This document shows, piece after piece, positions 18,969-27,703 of a DNA stretch of 64,000 nucleotides (positions are counted from its first letter, which is position 1; every line of letters begins with the position of its first letter). Source of the stretch: VRUE01 sp963774405. GTDB taxonomy: Bacteria; Actinomycetota; Thermoleophilia; Solirubrobacterales; 70-9. A program made the position numbers and the translations under genes. The stretch spans positions 1 through 64,000 of the forward strand of contig CAVZEV010000002.1 in assembly GCA_963774405.1 (NCBI GenBank), read 5' to 3'. Under the pieces are notes generated by a model. That model ran no database searches and was not told the DNA's origin. It worked only from the letters and a program-made list of their open reading frames with translations.

Positions 18969-19570
18969 GCGTTACGGCTGCTGACGTGAAGGCGCTGCGG
19001 GATCAGACCGGGGCGGCGATGATGGATTGCAAGGCGGCGCTGACCGAGTCTGAGGGGGACGTCGAGCGGGCGGTGGAGATTCTGCGGGTCAAGGGGCAGG
19101 CCTCCGCTGCCAAGCGGGCGGGGCGGGGGACGAATGAGGGGGTTGTCGCCTCCTACATCCACGCCAACGACAAGGTCGGGGCGATGGTGGAAGTGCAGTG
19201 CGAGACCGACTTCGTCGCTCGCAACGAGGACTTCAAGGCGTTTGCCTACGAGGTCGCGCTGCACGTCGCCGCGACCGCGCCGCAGTACGTGACGACGGAC
19301 GAAATCTCCGCCGAGGAGCGCGAGGCCGAAAAGCGGGTCTTCGAAGAGAAGGCGCGCGAAGAAGGCAAGCCCGACAACGTGGTCGAGAAGATCGTCGAGG
19401 GCCAGCTGGCCAAGTGGGGCCAGGAAGTCGCCCTGCTCGACCAGTCGCACGTCAACGCCGAGAAGCACGACTCGAAGTCGATCGAGGAGCTGCGCCAGGA
19501 GCTCGCCGCCAAGACCGGCGAGAACGTGCGGATCGCCCGCTTCGCCTACTTCCGCGTCGGCGACGAATAG
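18965..19570 (+). CDS. tsf: Elongation factor Ts
   Basis: EF-Ts is the nucleotide exchange factor for EF-Tu. The 201-residue protein has the N-terminal UBA-like domain (VKALRDQTGAAMMDCKAALTES, residues 8-29) and the core motif VEVQCETDFVARNEDF. It is the short actinobacterial/chloroplast-type length. The GTG start overlaps the stop of the extended rpsB frame. Confidence 0.95.
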   Translation: MSVTAADVKALRDQTGAAMMDCKAALTESEGDVERAVEILRVKGQASAAKRAGRGTNEGVVASYIHANDKVGAMVEVQCETDFVARNEDFKAFAYEVALHVAATAPQYVTTDEISAEEREAEKRVFEEKAREEGKPDNVVEKIVEGQLAKWGQEVALLDQSHVNAEKHDSKSIEELRQELAAKTGENVRIARFAYFRVGDE

Positions 19571-19582
19571 GCTCGCGGGCCC

Positions 19583-19747
19583 AGGTGGTTGATTCCACGA
19601 CCCCGCACACCCGGATGACGCGCGTGGCGCTTCGCATCTCAGCGTCCTCGGGCTTGCCTTTGGCACCACCAAAGGCTGCGCCCTGCGTCCTCGATCTGCT
19701 CGACCACGCACGCCCCCGGTCGCACGCGGCCGAGAAATCAACCACCT
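19583..19747. repeat. 165-bp element with 12-bp terminal inverted repeats between tsf and pyrH
   Basis: The ends AGGTGGTTGATT and AATCAACCACCT are perfect inverted repeats. Inside are an 8-bp hairpin (GCCTTTGG / CCAAAGGC) near 19655-19675 and the 9-mer GCGTCCTCG repeated directly. No coding frame is convincing. The right end stops one base before the pyrH ATG, so pyrH has no normal Shine-Dalgarno. This looks like a small non-autonomous mobile element (MITE-like) or a folded leader RNA. Confidence 0.6.
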
Positions 19748-19748
19748 A

Positions 19749-20483
19749 ATGGCCAACGACCCGCAGTTCAAACGCATCCTGCTCAAGCTCTCGGGCGAGG
19801 CGCTGATGGGCGAGCTCTCCCACGGCACCGACGCCGGTGAGGTGCGGCGGATCGCCGAACAGGTCTCGGCGATCCGCGGCCGCGGGGTCGAGGTGGCGAT
19901 CGTGGTCGGCGCCGGCAACATCTACCGCGGCCTCTCCGCCGCGGCCGAGGGCATGGACCGCGCCACCGGCGACTACATGGGCATGCTGGCGACGGTGCTG
20001 AACGCGCTGACCCTGCAGGACGCTCTGGAGAAGACCGGTGAGCACACGCGGGTGCTCTCGGCGATCGACGTCAAGGAGGTGGCCGAGCCCTACATCCGCC
20101 GCCGCGCCATGCGCCACCTCGAGAAGGGCCGCGTGGTGATCTTCGCCGCCGGCACCGGCAACCCGTTCTTCACCACCGACACCGCGGCGGCGCTGCGCGC
20201 GCTGGAGATCCACGCCGAAGCGATCCTGATGGCCAAGAACGGGGTCGAGGGCGTCTACGACTCCGATCCCGCGACCAATCCCGAGGCCAAGTTCATCGCC
20301 GCGATCGGCCACCGCGAGGCGATCGAGCGCGACCTGCGGGTGATGGACTCGACCGCGCTCTCGCTCTGCATGGACAACGACCTGCCGATCTACGTCTTCA
20401 ACATGGGGGACGCCGGCAACATAGATAGGATCGTCAGCGGCGAGAGGGTGGGAACGCTGGTCTCCAGTGCGCCCACCGGGTAA
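19749..20483 (+). CDS. pyrH: Uridylate kinase
   Basis: PyrH phosphorylates UMP to UDP. The 244-residue hexameric-type kinase shows KLSGEALMG, VVGAGNIYRG, the GTGNPFFTTDTAAALRA substrate/ATP region (about residues 136-152) and AKNGVEGVYDSDP. It belongs to the conserved rpsB-tsf-pyrH-frr order. The ATG follows immediately on the right arm of the inverted-repeat element; no ribosome-binding site is visible. Confidence 0.95.
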   Translation: MANDPQFKRILLKLSGEALMGELSHGTDAGEVRRIAEQVSAIRGRGVEVAIVVGAGNIYRGLSAAAEGMDRATGDYMGMLATVLNALTLQDALEKTGEHTRVLSAIDVKEVAEPYIRRRAMRHLEKGRVVIFAAGTGNPFFTTDTAAALRALEIHAEAILMAKNGVEGVYDSDPATNPEAKFIAAIGHREAIERDLRVMDSTALSLCMDNDLPIYVFNMGDAGNIDRIVSGERVGTLVSSAPTG

Positions 20484-20499
20484 CGAGAACGGGGGCCCA

Positions 20500-21063
20500 G
20501 TGGAGCTGATCGACGAACTGCTCAAGGACGCCGAAGGCCGGATGGAGAAGTCGGTCGAATCCAGTCGTGGCGAGCTGGCGACGGTGCGCACGGGGCGCGC
20601 CTCGCCGCACCTGCTCGACCGCATCATGGTCGACTACTACGGCGCCCAGACCCCGCTCAAGCAGCTCGCCAACGTGGCCACCTCCGACGCCCGCCTGCTC
20701 ACCGTGACGCCCTTCGACAAGGGCTCGATCGGGGCGATCGAGAAGGCGATCCAGGAGTCCGACATCGGCCTGACGCCGAGCAACGACGGCAACGTCGTCC
20801 GCCTGCAGATCCCCGAGCTGACCGAGGAGCGCCGCCGCGAGATGGTCAAGGTGGTGCACGGCGTCGCCGAGGAGGGCCGGGTCGCGATCCGCAACATCCG
20901 CCGCGACGTGATGGGGGACCTGCGCGAGCTGAAGAAAGAGGGCGAAGCGGGCGAGGACGACGAGCGCCGCGCCGAGACCGCGCTGCAGAAGCAGACAGAC
21001 GACTCGATCGCCGAGATCGACTCACTCCTGAAGGGGAAGGAAGAGGAGATCCTGGAGGTGTGA
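20500..21063 (+). CDS. frr: Ribosome recycling factor
   Basis: RRF splits post-termination ribosomes together with EF-G. I use the GTG at 20500 (VELIDELLKDAEGRMEKSV), which gives 187 residues, the usual size; an upstream in-frame codon at 20467 would overlap pyrH. Conserved stretches are VRTGRASPHLLDRIMVDYYG and the C-terminal NIRRDVMGDLRELKKEG. The stop overlaps the uppS start. Confidence 0.94.
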   Translation: MELIDELLKDAEGRMEKSVESSRGELATVRTGRASPHLLDRIMVDYYGAQTPLKQLANVATSDARLLTVTPFDKGSIGAIEKAIQESDIGLTPSNDGNVVRLQIPELTEERRREMVKVVHGVAEEGRVAIRNIRRDVMGDLRELKKEGEAGEDDERRAETALQKQTDDSIAEIDSLLKGKEEEILEV

Positions 21064-21731
21064 GTGCCTCCGCGCGGTACGTGGCGATCATCACCGACGG
21101 CAACGGGCGCTGGGCCCAGAGCCGGGGCCTGCCGGTCGTGGAGGGGCACCGGGCGGGAGCCGACACGGTCAAGGCGCGGTTGCGCGACGCGGTCGAGCTG
21201 GGGATCGAGGAGCTGACGGTGTACTCGTTCTCGACCGAGAACTGGTCACGACCGGCGGCCGAGGTCGAGGGCCTGATGACGATGTTCGGCGAACGAATCC
21301 AGTCCGAAACGCCCGAGCTGGGCGAGGAGGGCGTGCGGATGCGCTTCATCGGCCGCCGCGACGGCGTCTCCGAGGAGCTCGCCCGGCGCATGGACTGGGC
21401 CGAAGAGACGACTGAGGACAACGAGCGGATCACCCTCTTCGTCGCCTTCAACTACGGCGGCCGGGCCGAGATCATCGACGCCGCGCGGCACTTCGAGGGC
21501 GACTCCGAGGAGGAGTTCCAGCGCCTCCTCTACGCCCCGGAGATGCACGATCCAGACCTGCTGATCCGCACCAGCGGCGAGCAGCGGATCTCCAACTACC
21601 TGCTCTGGCAGTGCGCCTACTCCGAGCTTGTCTTCCGCGAGGAGCTCTGGCCCGACTTCGATCGCGCCGCGCTGGAGGAGTGCCTGCGCGAGTTCGAGGC
21701 GCGCCGGCGCCGTTTCGGGGCGCGGACCTGA
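21060..21731 (+). CDS. uppS: Isoprenyl transferase (undecaprenyl diphosphate synthase)
   Basis: UppS makes the C55 lipid carrier for cell-wall synthesis by cis-addition of isopentenyl units. The 223-residue protein begins with YVAIITDGNGRWAQSRGLPVVEGH, where the catalytic Asp and P-loop lie, and has TVYSFSTENWSRP, LLIRTSGEQRISNYLLWQ and the C-terminal YSELVF..LWPDF. The GTG start overlaps the frr stop; the TGA overlaps the cdsA ATG. Confidence 0.94.
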   Translation: MSASARYVAIITDGNGRWAQSRGLPVVEGHRAGADTVKARLRDAVELGIEELTVYSFSTENWSRPAAEVEGLMTMFGERIQSETPELGEEGVRMRFIGRRDGVSEELARRMDWAEETTEDNERITLFVAFNYGGRAEIIDAARHFEGDSEEEFQRLLYAPEMHDPDLLIRTSGEQRISNYLLWQCAYSELVFREELWPDFDRAALEECLREFEARRRRFGART

Positions 21732-22618
21732 TGCAGGACCTCTTCGACGACGAGCTGCTCGGCGCCGAGCCGGCGCCCAAGCCGAAACCGCGGCCACCGC
21801 GCCGCCCGCGGCGCAAACGCGCCGGCGGCGAGACGGCCAGACGCATCCTCTTCGCGATCCCGGCGATCGTCTTCGCGATCGCGATCACGGTCGCCGGCGG
21901 ACTGGTCTTCGCCGTCGCGATGATCGCCGTCGGCGTGCTCTGCCTGCGCGAGTACCTGGCGATGACCGCTGCGGCCCGGCCGATCTCCCGTGCCGCCTAC
22001 ATCGCGGTGACGGCGCTGGTCCTCGCCGCCCACTTCGGCACCGCTTTCAACGTGCTGCTGGTCCTCGCCGCCTCCTTCCCGGTGCTCTTCCTCTTCGGCG
22101 CCGACCACGAGCACCGCGAAGGCATCACCGTCTCGATGGGGGTGACCCTGCTCGGCATCGTCTGGATCGGCATCCCCCTGGCTCACGCCGTGCTGCTGCG
22201 CGACCTGCCCAACCACGGCGCGGCGCTGCTGATCGACATCCTCGTCGGCACCTTCGCCGCGGACACGGGTGCCTACGCGACCGGGCGCATGTTCGGCTCG
22301 CACAAGATCGCTCCCAGCCTCTCGCCGAACAAGACCCTGGAGGGGCTGCTGGGCGGCTTTCTGATTGGCACGATGGCCTTCTGGTTCGCCGGCCTCTACC
22401 AGGACTGGCTGAGCGGATTCGACGCGCTGGTAATCGGCGCCGCGGTGGCGGCGATCGCGCCGGTCGGCGACCTCTTCGAGTCGATGCTGAAGCGCGATCT
22501 CGGCACCAAGGACACCGGCACGCTCTTCGGCCCGCACGGCGGCATCCTCGACCGCCTCGACGCGGTCCTCTTCACCGTCGTCGTCGGCTACTACCTCGCC
22601 GTCGGGCTGATCTACTGA
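21731..22618 (+). CDS. cdsA: Phosphatidate cytidylyltransferase
   Basis: CdsA converts phosphatidic acid and CTP to CDP-diacylglycerol, the precursor of all phospholipid head groups. The 295-residue protein has a charged N-terminal tail rich in Pro, Lys and Arg and about eight hydrophobic segments. Its C-terminal signature reads GDLFESMLKRDLGTKDTGTLFGPHGGILDRLDAV (residues about 245-278), with GTFAADTGAYATGR and SPNKTLEGLLGG before it. It overlaps uppS by 1 nt (TGATG). Confidence 0.94.
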   Translation: MQDLFDDELLGAEPAPKPKPRPPRRPRRKRAGGETARRILFAIPAIVFAIAITVAGGLVFAVAMIAVGVLCLREYLAMTAAARPISRAAYIAVTALVLAAHFGTAFNVLLVLAASFPVLFLFGADHEHREGITVSMGVTLLGIVWIGIPLAHAVLLRDLPNHGAALLIDILVGTFAADTGAYATGRMFGSHKIAPSLSPNKTLEGLLGGFLIGTMAFWFAGLYQDWLSGFDALVIGAAVAAIAPVGDLFESMLKRDLGTKDTGTLFGPHGGILDRLDAVLFTVVVGYYLAVGLIY

Positions 22619-22624
22619 GCTTCC

Positions 22625-22630
22625 TACACT
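22625..22630 (+). promoter_or_regulatory. -10 element (TACACT) of dxr
   Basis: TACACT ends 7 nt before the dxr ATG in the 19-bp gap after cdsA, a leaderless-type arrangement. Confidence 0.45.
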
Positions 22631-22637
22631 GGACTGG

Positions 22638-23785
22638 ATGAAGAAGCTCGCAATCCTCGGCAGCACCGGCTCGATCGGCACCCAGGCGCTGGAGATCGTC
22701 GCCGCCTCGGAGCAGCTCGAGGTCGTCGCCCTGGCCGCCGGCTCGAGCTGGGAGCGCGTGCTGGCCCAAGCGGGCGAGCACGGGGTGCGGTCGGTCGCCT
22801 TCGCCGACGCCGAGTCGGCCCGGGCGGCGCGCGGCGCCTGGGACGGACAGGTGCTGGCCGGCGAGGACGGCATCGGAGAGCTGATCCTCTCCAGCGAGCC
22901 CGACCTTGTACTCAACGGCATCGTCGGCGCCGCCGGCCTGGCGCCGACGATCGTCGCGCTCGGCGAGGGGATCGACGTCGCCCTCGCCAACAAGGAGAGC
23001 CTGGTGATCGGCGGCGAGCTGACCATGGCCCTGGCCGAGGCAACCGGCGCCCGCCTGCTGCCGGTCGACTCCGAGCACTCGGCGCTCTTTCAGCTGATCG
23101 CGGCCGAGCCGACGCCGGGGACGATCGACCGCCTCGTGCTGACGGCCTCCGGCGGACCCTTCCGCGGACGCACCGATCTGGACGGCGTCAGCGTCGAGGA
23201 CGCACTTGCCCACCCGACCTGGGCGATGGGCGGGCGGATCACGATCGACTCGGCGACGCTGATGAACAAGGGCTTCGAGGCGATCGAGGCGCACCACCTC
23301 TTCGGCGTCCCCTTCGAGCAGATCGAGGTGGTCGTCCACCCGCAGTCGATCGTCCACTCGCTGATCGACCTCAACGACGGCGCGACCCTGGCCCACCTCG
23401 GCCACCCGGACATGCGGGTGCCGATCTCCTACGCGCTGCACTACCCGGAGCGGGCCGACGTCGCGGTGCCCCGACTCGACCTGGCCACGGTCGGGCAGCT
23501 CAGCTTTGAGCCACCGGACCTGGAGACCTTCGCCTGCCTGCGACTGGCCCTGGAGGCCGGCAGGGCAGGGGGGACCGCGCCGTGCGTGCTCAACGCCGCC
23601 GACGAGGTCGCCGTCGCCGCCTTCCTTGCCGGCAGGATCGAGTTCACCGCGATCCCGGCCCTGATCGAGCGGGTGCTGGCGGCGATTCCGGCGGTGCAAC
23701 CGACGCATTTCGAGGACTCTTCGCCGTCGACGCCGAGGCCCGGCGCCGCAGCGAAGCCGAGGTTGGCGGGTTGGCACGGGTATGA
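22638..23785 (+). CDS. dxr: 1-deoxy-D-xylulose-5-phosphate reductoisomerase (frameshifted near the end)
   Basis: Dxr makes MEP, the committed step of the non-mevalonate isoprenoid pathway; ispG follows downstream. Motifs: NADPH-binding GSTGSIGTQALEI, ALANKESLVIGG, PVDSEHSALFQ, ASGGPFRG, TIDSATLMNKGFEAIEAHHLF and NAADEVAVAAFL. Near 23716 one base is missing: HFEDSSPSTP should read HFEDLFAVDAEARRR and end at GGLARV, with the stop overlapping the rseP ATG. The corrected protein has about 382 residues. The gene should be essential, so a sequence error is likely. Confidence 0.92.
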
Positions 23786-24873
23786 GCTGGTTCATCGTCT
23801 TCCTCGGCTTCTCGCTGCTGATCGTCCTGCACGAGGCCGGGCACTTCTTCGCCGCCAAGGCGACCGGGATGCGGGCGGAGAAATTCTTCCTCTTCTTCGG
23901 GCCGAAGCTGGTCTCTTTCAAACGGGGTGAGACCGAGTACGGGATCGCCTCGATCCCGCTCGGGGGCTACGTGAAGATCAGCGGCATGAACCCGGAGGAA
24001 GAGCTCCCTGCCGAGGTCGAGCCGCGCGCCTACTACCGCCAGCCGGTCTGGAAGCGGATCGTGGTCACCGCCGCCGGGCCCGCGGTCAACATCGCCCTGG
24101 CCTTCGCGATCTTCTTCTTCGTCAACCTCACCTACGCGCAGAAGCCGACGCAGGTGATCGACCAGGTGGTCAAGGGCAGCGCCGCGGCGGGCGTCCTGCG
24201 CCCCGGTGACAGGATCCTCGCCGTCGACGGATCGTCCTACCGGAACCGCTCCACGGTCGGGCGCAGCGAAGGCTTCATCGAAGAGATCAGGGCCGACCGC
24301 TGCCCGGGCGCCCAGGTCAATGGCTGCAAGGGGGCCCAGCCCGTCGTCCTGCGAGTCGAACGCAACGGGCGGTCGCAGACCATTGCCGTGCGGCCCAGGT
24401 TCGACAAGGCGAGCGGCCACATGCTGGTCGGCTTCGGCTTCGGCGGCGAAGCGACGACGATCGGCGTCGGCACGGCGCTGAGCCGGGCGGGCAACGCGGT
24501 CTGGCTGGTCACCAGCAAGACCGCGTCGGTCTTCTCGCGGATCTTCGAATCGAGCCAGCGCAAGGAAATCTCCAGCGTGGTCGGGATCAGCGACGTCGCC
24601 CACCAGACCGTCGAAACCAGCACCGAACGCTCGCTGATCCTGCTCGCCCTGGTCAGCCTCTCGCTCGGCCTGATCAACCTGCTGCCGATCCTGCCCCTGG
24701 ACGGCGGTCACATCTTCTGGAGTCTGGTCGAGAAGGTCCGCGGCAAGCCCGCCTCGATGCGGGTGATCGAGCGCGCGACCGTGGTCGGCTTCGCCCTGGT
24801 CGCGGTGCTGATGTTCATCGGCCTCAGCAACGACATCGGCCGCATCACCGGCGAAGGCTTCAACACCCGCTGA
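23782..24873 (+). CDS. rseP: RIP metalloprotease (site-2 protease family)
   Basis: This intramembrane zinc protease cleaves anti-sigma factors or other membrane regulators. The 363-residue protein has HEAGH in the first membrane segment, a PDZ domain in the middle (about residues 125-210; VLRPGDRILAVDG) and the third zinc ligand region INLLPILPLDGGHIFW near residue 298. The ATG overlaps the dxr stop. The PDZ stretch includes two Cys residues (CPGAQVNGCKGAQ), perhaps a disulfide on the outer face. Confidence 0.92.
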   Translation: MSWFIVFLGFSLLIVLHEAGHFFAAKATGMRAEKFFLFFGPKLVSFKRGETEYGIASIPLGGYVKISGMNPEEELPAEVEPRAYYRQPVWKRIVVTAAGPAVNIALAFAIFFFVNLTYAQKPTQVIDQVVKGSAAAGVLRPGDRILAVDGSSYRNRSTVGRSEGFIEEIRADRCPGAQVNGCKGAQPVVLRVERNGRSQTIAVRPRFDKASGHMLVGFGFGGEATTIGVGTALSRAGNAVWLVTSKTASVFSRIFESSQRKEISSVVGISDVAHQTVETSTERSLILLALVSLSLGLINLLPILPLDGGHIFWSLVEKVRGKPASMRVIERATVVGFALVAVLMFIGLSNDIGRITGEGFNTR

Positions 24874-24880
24874 GCCCGGC

Positions 24881-25801
24881 CTACTTCTTCGCGACGATCC
24901 TGAAGCGGCAGCGGGCCGGGCTCTTGTCGAGCTTGCCTGAGTCGTCGCGGGCGCGAACCTTGAAGACGTGACGGCCGAGCCTCAGCGGCTTGCTCGTGAA
25001 GGGCGAGCGACAGGAGCGGAAGCGCCTGCCGTCGAGCTTGCACTGGAAGCTCGAACCGGGCTCGCTGGAGCTGAAGCGGAAGGTCGGGGTGCGATCGTGC
25101 GTCCGCTTGCCGGGCTTGCGCCGCAGGGTCGTCTGCGGGCCGCTCTTGCGGCCGTTGCTGCCCGCGCCGCCACCGCCACCGAAGAAGCCGCCACCGCCGG
25201 GGCAGCTGCGCTCGCTGGGCGGGACCGAGTTCGGGCGGGGCGCCGGGAAGACGAGGGCGAAGTCGGCGGCGCTGTTGTCGTGATCGTCACTCGATTCGAG
25301 CAGGGTGGCGCAGCCCGGGGCGATCGTCCGCCGCAGGGCCATGCCGGCCGGGATCGCCGGCGCGGGCGTTCCCGTCGGGCTCGGCGCCGGGCCGGCGAAG
25401 CCGCCGAAGCTGCCCCAGGAGACGCAATCGAGGGTTTCCCAGCAGACGGCGCCACCGTTCGGGTCGAGGCTGCCTGCGGCGAGGGCGGTGTCGGCACTGA
25501 CGCCGAATTCAGCTTCGGCCCCCGGAGTGGCGAGCAGGATCGTGCTCTGGTTCGCCCCGTTGGGCACGTCGCCGGCGAAGGTGCTGGTCGTCGTGCCCGC
25601 CGCGCTGTAGGTCTTCAGCACATGACCGGCGACGAAGTTCTGGCCCGCGGCCCACATCTGCAGCTCTACGTACTGGGATTCGGGAGAGCCGGCGTAGACC
25701 TCGCGGATCGACATCTCGTGAAAGGTGGCCAGCGCCGCGGACGAGGACGTCAGCAGCGCCAGGGCGCTGAGGACCGCGATCAGGATGGCTCGCCGGCGCA
25801 T
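24881..25801 (-). CDS. Secreted lamin-tail-like protein with one C-terminal Ig-like module
   Basis: The 306-residue protein has a clear signal peptide (cleavage after about ALA at residue 25) followed by ATFHEMSIREVYAG. The N-terminal domain resembles lamin-tail-type domains seen in secreted actinobacterial proteins. A Gly-rich linker (GGGGFFGGGGGAGSNG) leads to an Ig-like module with paired Cys (FQCKLDGRRFRSC). It lies 3 nt after its larger paralog at 25805-27592 and is convergent with rseP. Function is unknown; a surface-exposed structural or binding role is plausible. Confidence 0.75.
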   Translation of the reverse strand: MRRRAILIAVLSALALLTSSSAALATFHEMSIREVYAGSPESQYVELQMWAAGQNFVAGHVLKTYSAAGTTTSTFAGDVPNGANQSTILLATPGAEAEFGVSADTALAAGSLDPNGGAVCWETLDCVSWGSFGGFAGPAPSPTGTPAPAIPAGMALRRTIAPGCATLLESSDDHDNSAADFALVFPAPRPNSVPPSERSCPGGGGFFGGGGGAGSNGRKSGPQTTLRRKPGKRTHDRTPTFRFSSSEPGSSFQCKLDGRRFRSCRSPFTSKPLRLGRHVFKVRARDDSGKLDKSPARCRFRIVAKK

Positions 25802-25804
25802 GCC

Positions 25805-27592
25805 TCAGCCCTTCACGATCTTGAACCTGAGCCTGGCTGGAGTCGGGTCGGTGGCGCCCCTGCTCACCGCGCGCACCTGCAGCGTGTGGGGGCCGAAGCG
25901 GAGCTTCTTGGTCGTGAAAGGGGACTTGCAACGGCGGAACGGCCCGCGGTCGAGCTTGCACTGGAAGGCCGCGCCGCGCCGGTTGGAGGAGAAACGAAAG
26001 GTCGGGGTGCGGTCGTGGGTTCGCTTTGTCGCCTTGGCGATGTTCGTGTTGGGCGCCGCCCTCGGCTTTCGCTTACCCGGCGCGCCGCCGCCGCCGATTC
26101 CGCCCACGATCGCCGGCGGCGAGGCCGTGAGGACCACCGTGAAGCTGAACCCCGCGGGCGTCGGGTCGATGTTGTGGGCGGCATCGACGGCCCGCACCTG
26201 GAAGGTGTGGGGACCTTCGGTGAGGCCGCTGTAGCTGATGCCGCCGGCGGGGCAACCGCTGAAGCTGCCGTTGTCGAGCTTGCACTGAAAGGTCGAGCCG
26301 GGCTCGTTGGAGCTGTAGGTGAAGCCGGCGACCGGGCTCGTGCTTGGGTCCGAGGGGTGGGAGAGGATCGCGGTCTCCGGAGGCGTTTCGTCGAGCAGCG
26401 AGTTGTCGACGGTCCAGGCGAAGGCGGTCGGCGAGGTTTGGACGTTGCCCGCGTTGTCGATCGCGCGCACTTCGAATTCGTAGGCGCCGTCGGCGAGGCC
26501 TGTGTAGACCTTGGGCTGGGTGTCACAGGCGACGAACGACGTCTCCAGAGGACTCAGCCGGCATTCGAATTTGGAGCCGCCGTCGCTGGAGCTGTAGCGG
26601 AAGGAGGCCGAGTTGCCCGGGCTTGGATCGGCCGGGTGGCTGGTCACTTTCGCGGTTGGCGGAGTGAGGTCCACGGTCCAGCTGTAACTCGCCGGGCTGC
26701 CGGTGCCGTTGGCGTTGGACGCCCTGACCCGAAAGCTGTGGAGGCCCTCGCTCAGCGGCCCGGGATAGCTGATCGAGCCGGCGCTGCAGTCCTTGTAGTT
26801 GCCGAGGTCGAGCCGGCATTCGAAGCCGATCGCCGGTGAGCTCGCGTGGAAGGCAAAGGCGGCTTCGGTCAGGCTGGTGAAGCTCGCCGGCTTGCTGTCG
26901 ATCAGCGTCGTCGGGGTCGGCGGCGGCGCGATGCACTGAGGCGGCGAGGGCACCGTCGCATAGCTCACCGGGGCAGGCGTGGCGTCGAAGAAGTCGCTGT
27001 CGCTGTCGTTGGTGTCGTCGCCGGGCTCGAGCCGGTTGCTGCAGGCGCCGCCGGAGATGCGCCGTTCGATCGCTTCGCCGTCGGGAATTCCGGCTTGGTC
27101 GATCGGGACGCCGGCAGCGGGAGCGGTGGTGCCGCTGAAGTTGCCCCAGGAGACGCAGTCGAGGCCGTCCCAACAGGCGGCGCCGCCGGCGGCCGGGAGG
27201 TTGAAGTTGGCGTTGACCAGGTCGGGCGTGACTCCGAAGGCTTCGGCGACGCCGCTGTCGCCGACCAGCATCGTCTGCTGGTCGACCCCGTCGCCGGGCA
27301 GGTCGGCGGGAAAGGCGAAGGTTTCGATCGCCGTGCCGTTGGCGGCGTAAAAGGTGATCGTGTGGCCGCCGACGAAGTTCTGGCCGGGTGAGTACATCTG
27401 CAACTCGAGGAAGCTCGACTGCGGCGCCGCGGCCGAGCCGGGGTAGAGCTGCCTGATCAGCACTTCGTGGAAGGTCGCGTGGGCGGCCTGGGCCGAGGCC
27501 AGGAGCGCGAGGATCGTGAGCAGGGCCCCGCTGAGCAAGCGTGCAGGCCGGGAGCGCCCGCGGTCGCGATTAGATCTAAAAATCCCGTGCAT
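25805..27592 (-). CDS. Secreted lamin-tail-like protein with four tandem Ig-like repeats
   Basis: The 595-residue protein is a paralog of the next gene. After a signal peptide (to about residue 40) comes ATFHEVLIRQLYPGSA and a lamin-tail-like domain to about residue 215. Four repeats of about 85 residues follow, each with a pattern F.FSS...G..FECKLD....C ... G.H.F.VRA.D. Each has a Cys pair that may form a disulfide. The start is uncertain: the ATG at 27592 lies in an AT-rich patch, and a shorter start at a downstream Leu codon (TTG, ARLLSGALL) is possible. The role is unknown, probably at the cell surface. Confidence 0.75.
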   Translation of the reverse strand: MHGIFRSNRDRGRSRPARLLSGALLTILALLASAQAAHATFHEVLIRQLYPGSAAAPQSSFLELQMYSPGQNFVGGHTITFYAANGTAIETFAFPADLPGDGVDQQTMLVGDSGVAEAFGVTPDLVNANFNLPAAGGAACWDGLDCVSWGNFSGTTAPAAGVPIDQAGIPDGEAIERRISGGACSNRLEPGDDTNDSDSDFFDATPAPVSYATVPSPPQCIAPPPTPTTLIDSKPASFTSLTEAAFAFHASSPAIGFECRLDLGNYKDCSAGSISYPGPLSEGLHSFRVRASNANGTGSPASYSWTVDLTPPTAKVTSHPADPSPGNSASFRYSSSDGGSKFECRLSPLETSFVACDTQPKVYTGLADGAYEFEVRAIDNAGNVQTSPTAFAWTVDNSLLDETPPETAILSHPSDPSTSPVAGFTYSSNEPGSTFQCKLDNGSFSGCPAGGISYSGLTEGPHTFQVRAVDAAHNIDPTPAGFSFTVVLTASPPAIVGGIGGGGAPGKRKPRAAPNTNIAKATKRTHDRTPTFRFSSNRRGAAFQCKLDRGPFRRCKSPFTTKKLRFGPHTLQVRAVSRGATDPTPARLRFKIVKG

Positions 27593-27691
27593 TCCTAAAT
27601 ATATACGCCAAAGTCGCCGCCCACGCTTTCCACACCCTGCATACGCGTCACCCGCTGCCAGGGTTCAATCCGCTTTGCAAAGCGCTCTCGC

Positions 27692-27697
27692 TAGGCT
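27692..27697 (+). promoter_or_regulatory. -10 element (TAGGCT) of ispG
   Basis: TAGGCT ends 6 nt before the ispG ATG. The 111-bp divergent gap also holds an AT-rich stretch (TAAATATATACG near 27597-27608) that probably drives the secreted-protein operon on the minus strand. Confidence 0.45.
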
Positions 27698-27703
27698 TGA
27701 GCC

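Noticed and set aside
19583..19747. CRISPR-like repeats
   Set aside because: Only one inverted pair and a short direct 9-mer are present; there are no regularly spaced direct repeats and no cas genes in the window.
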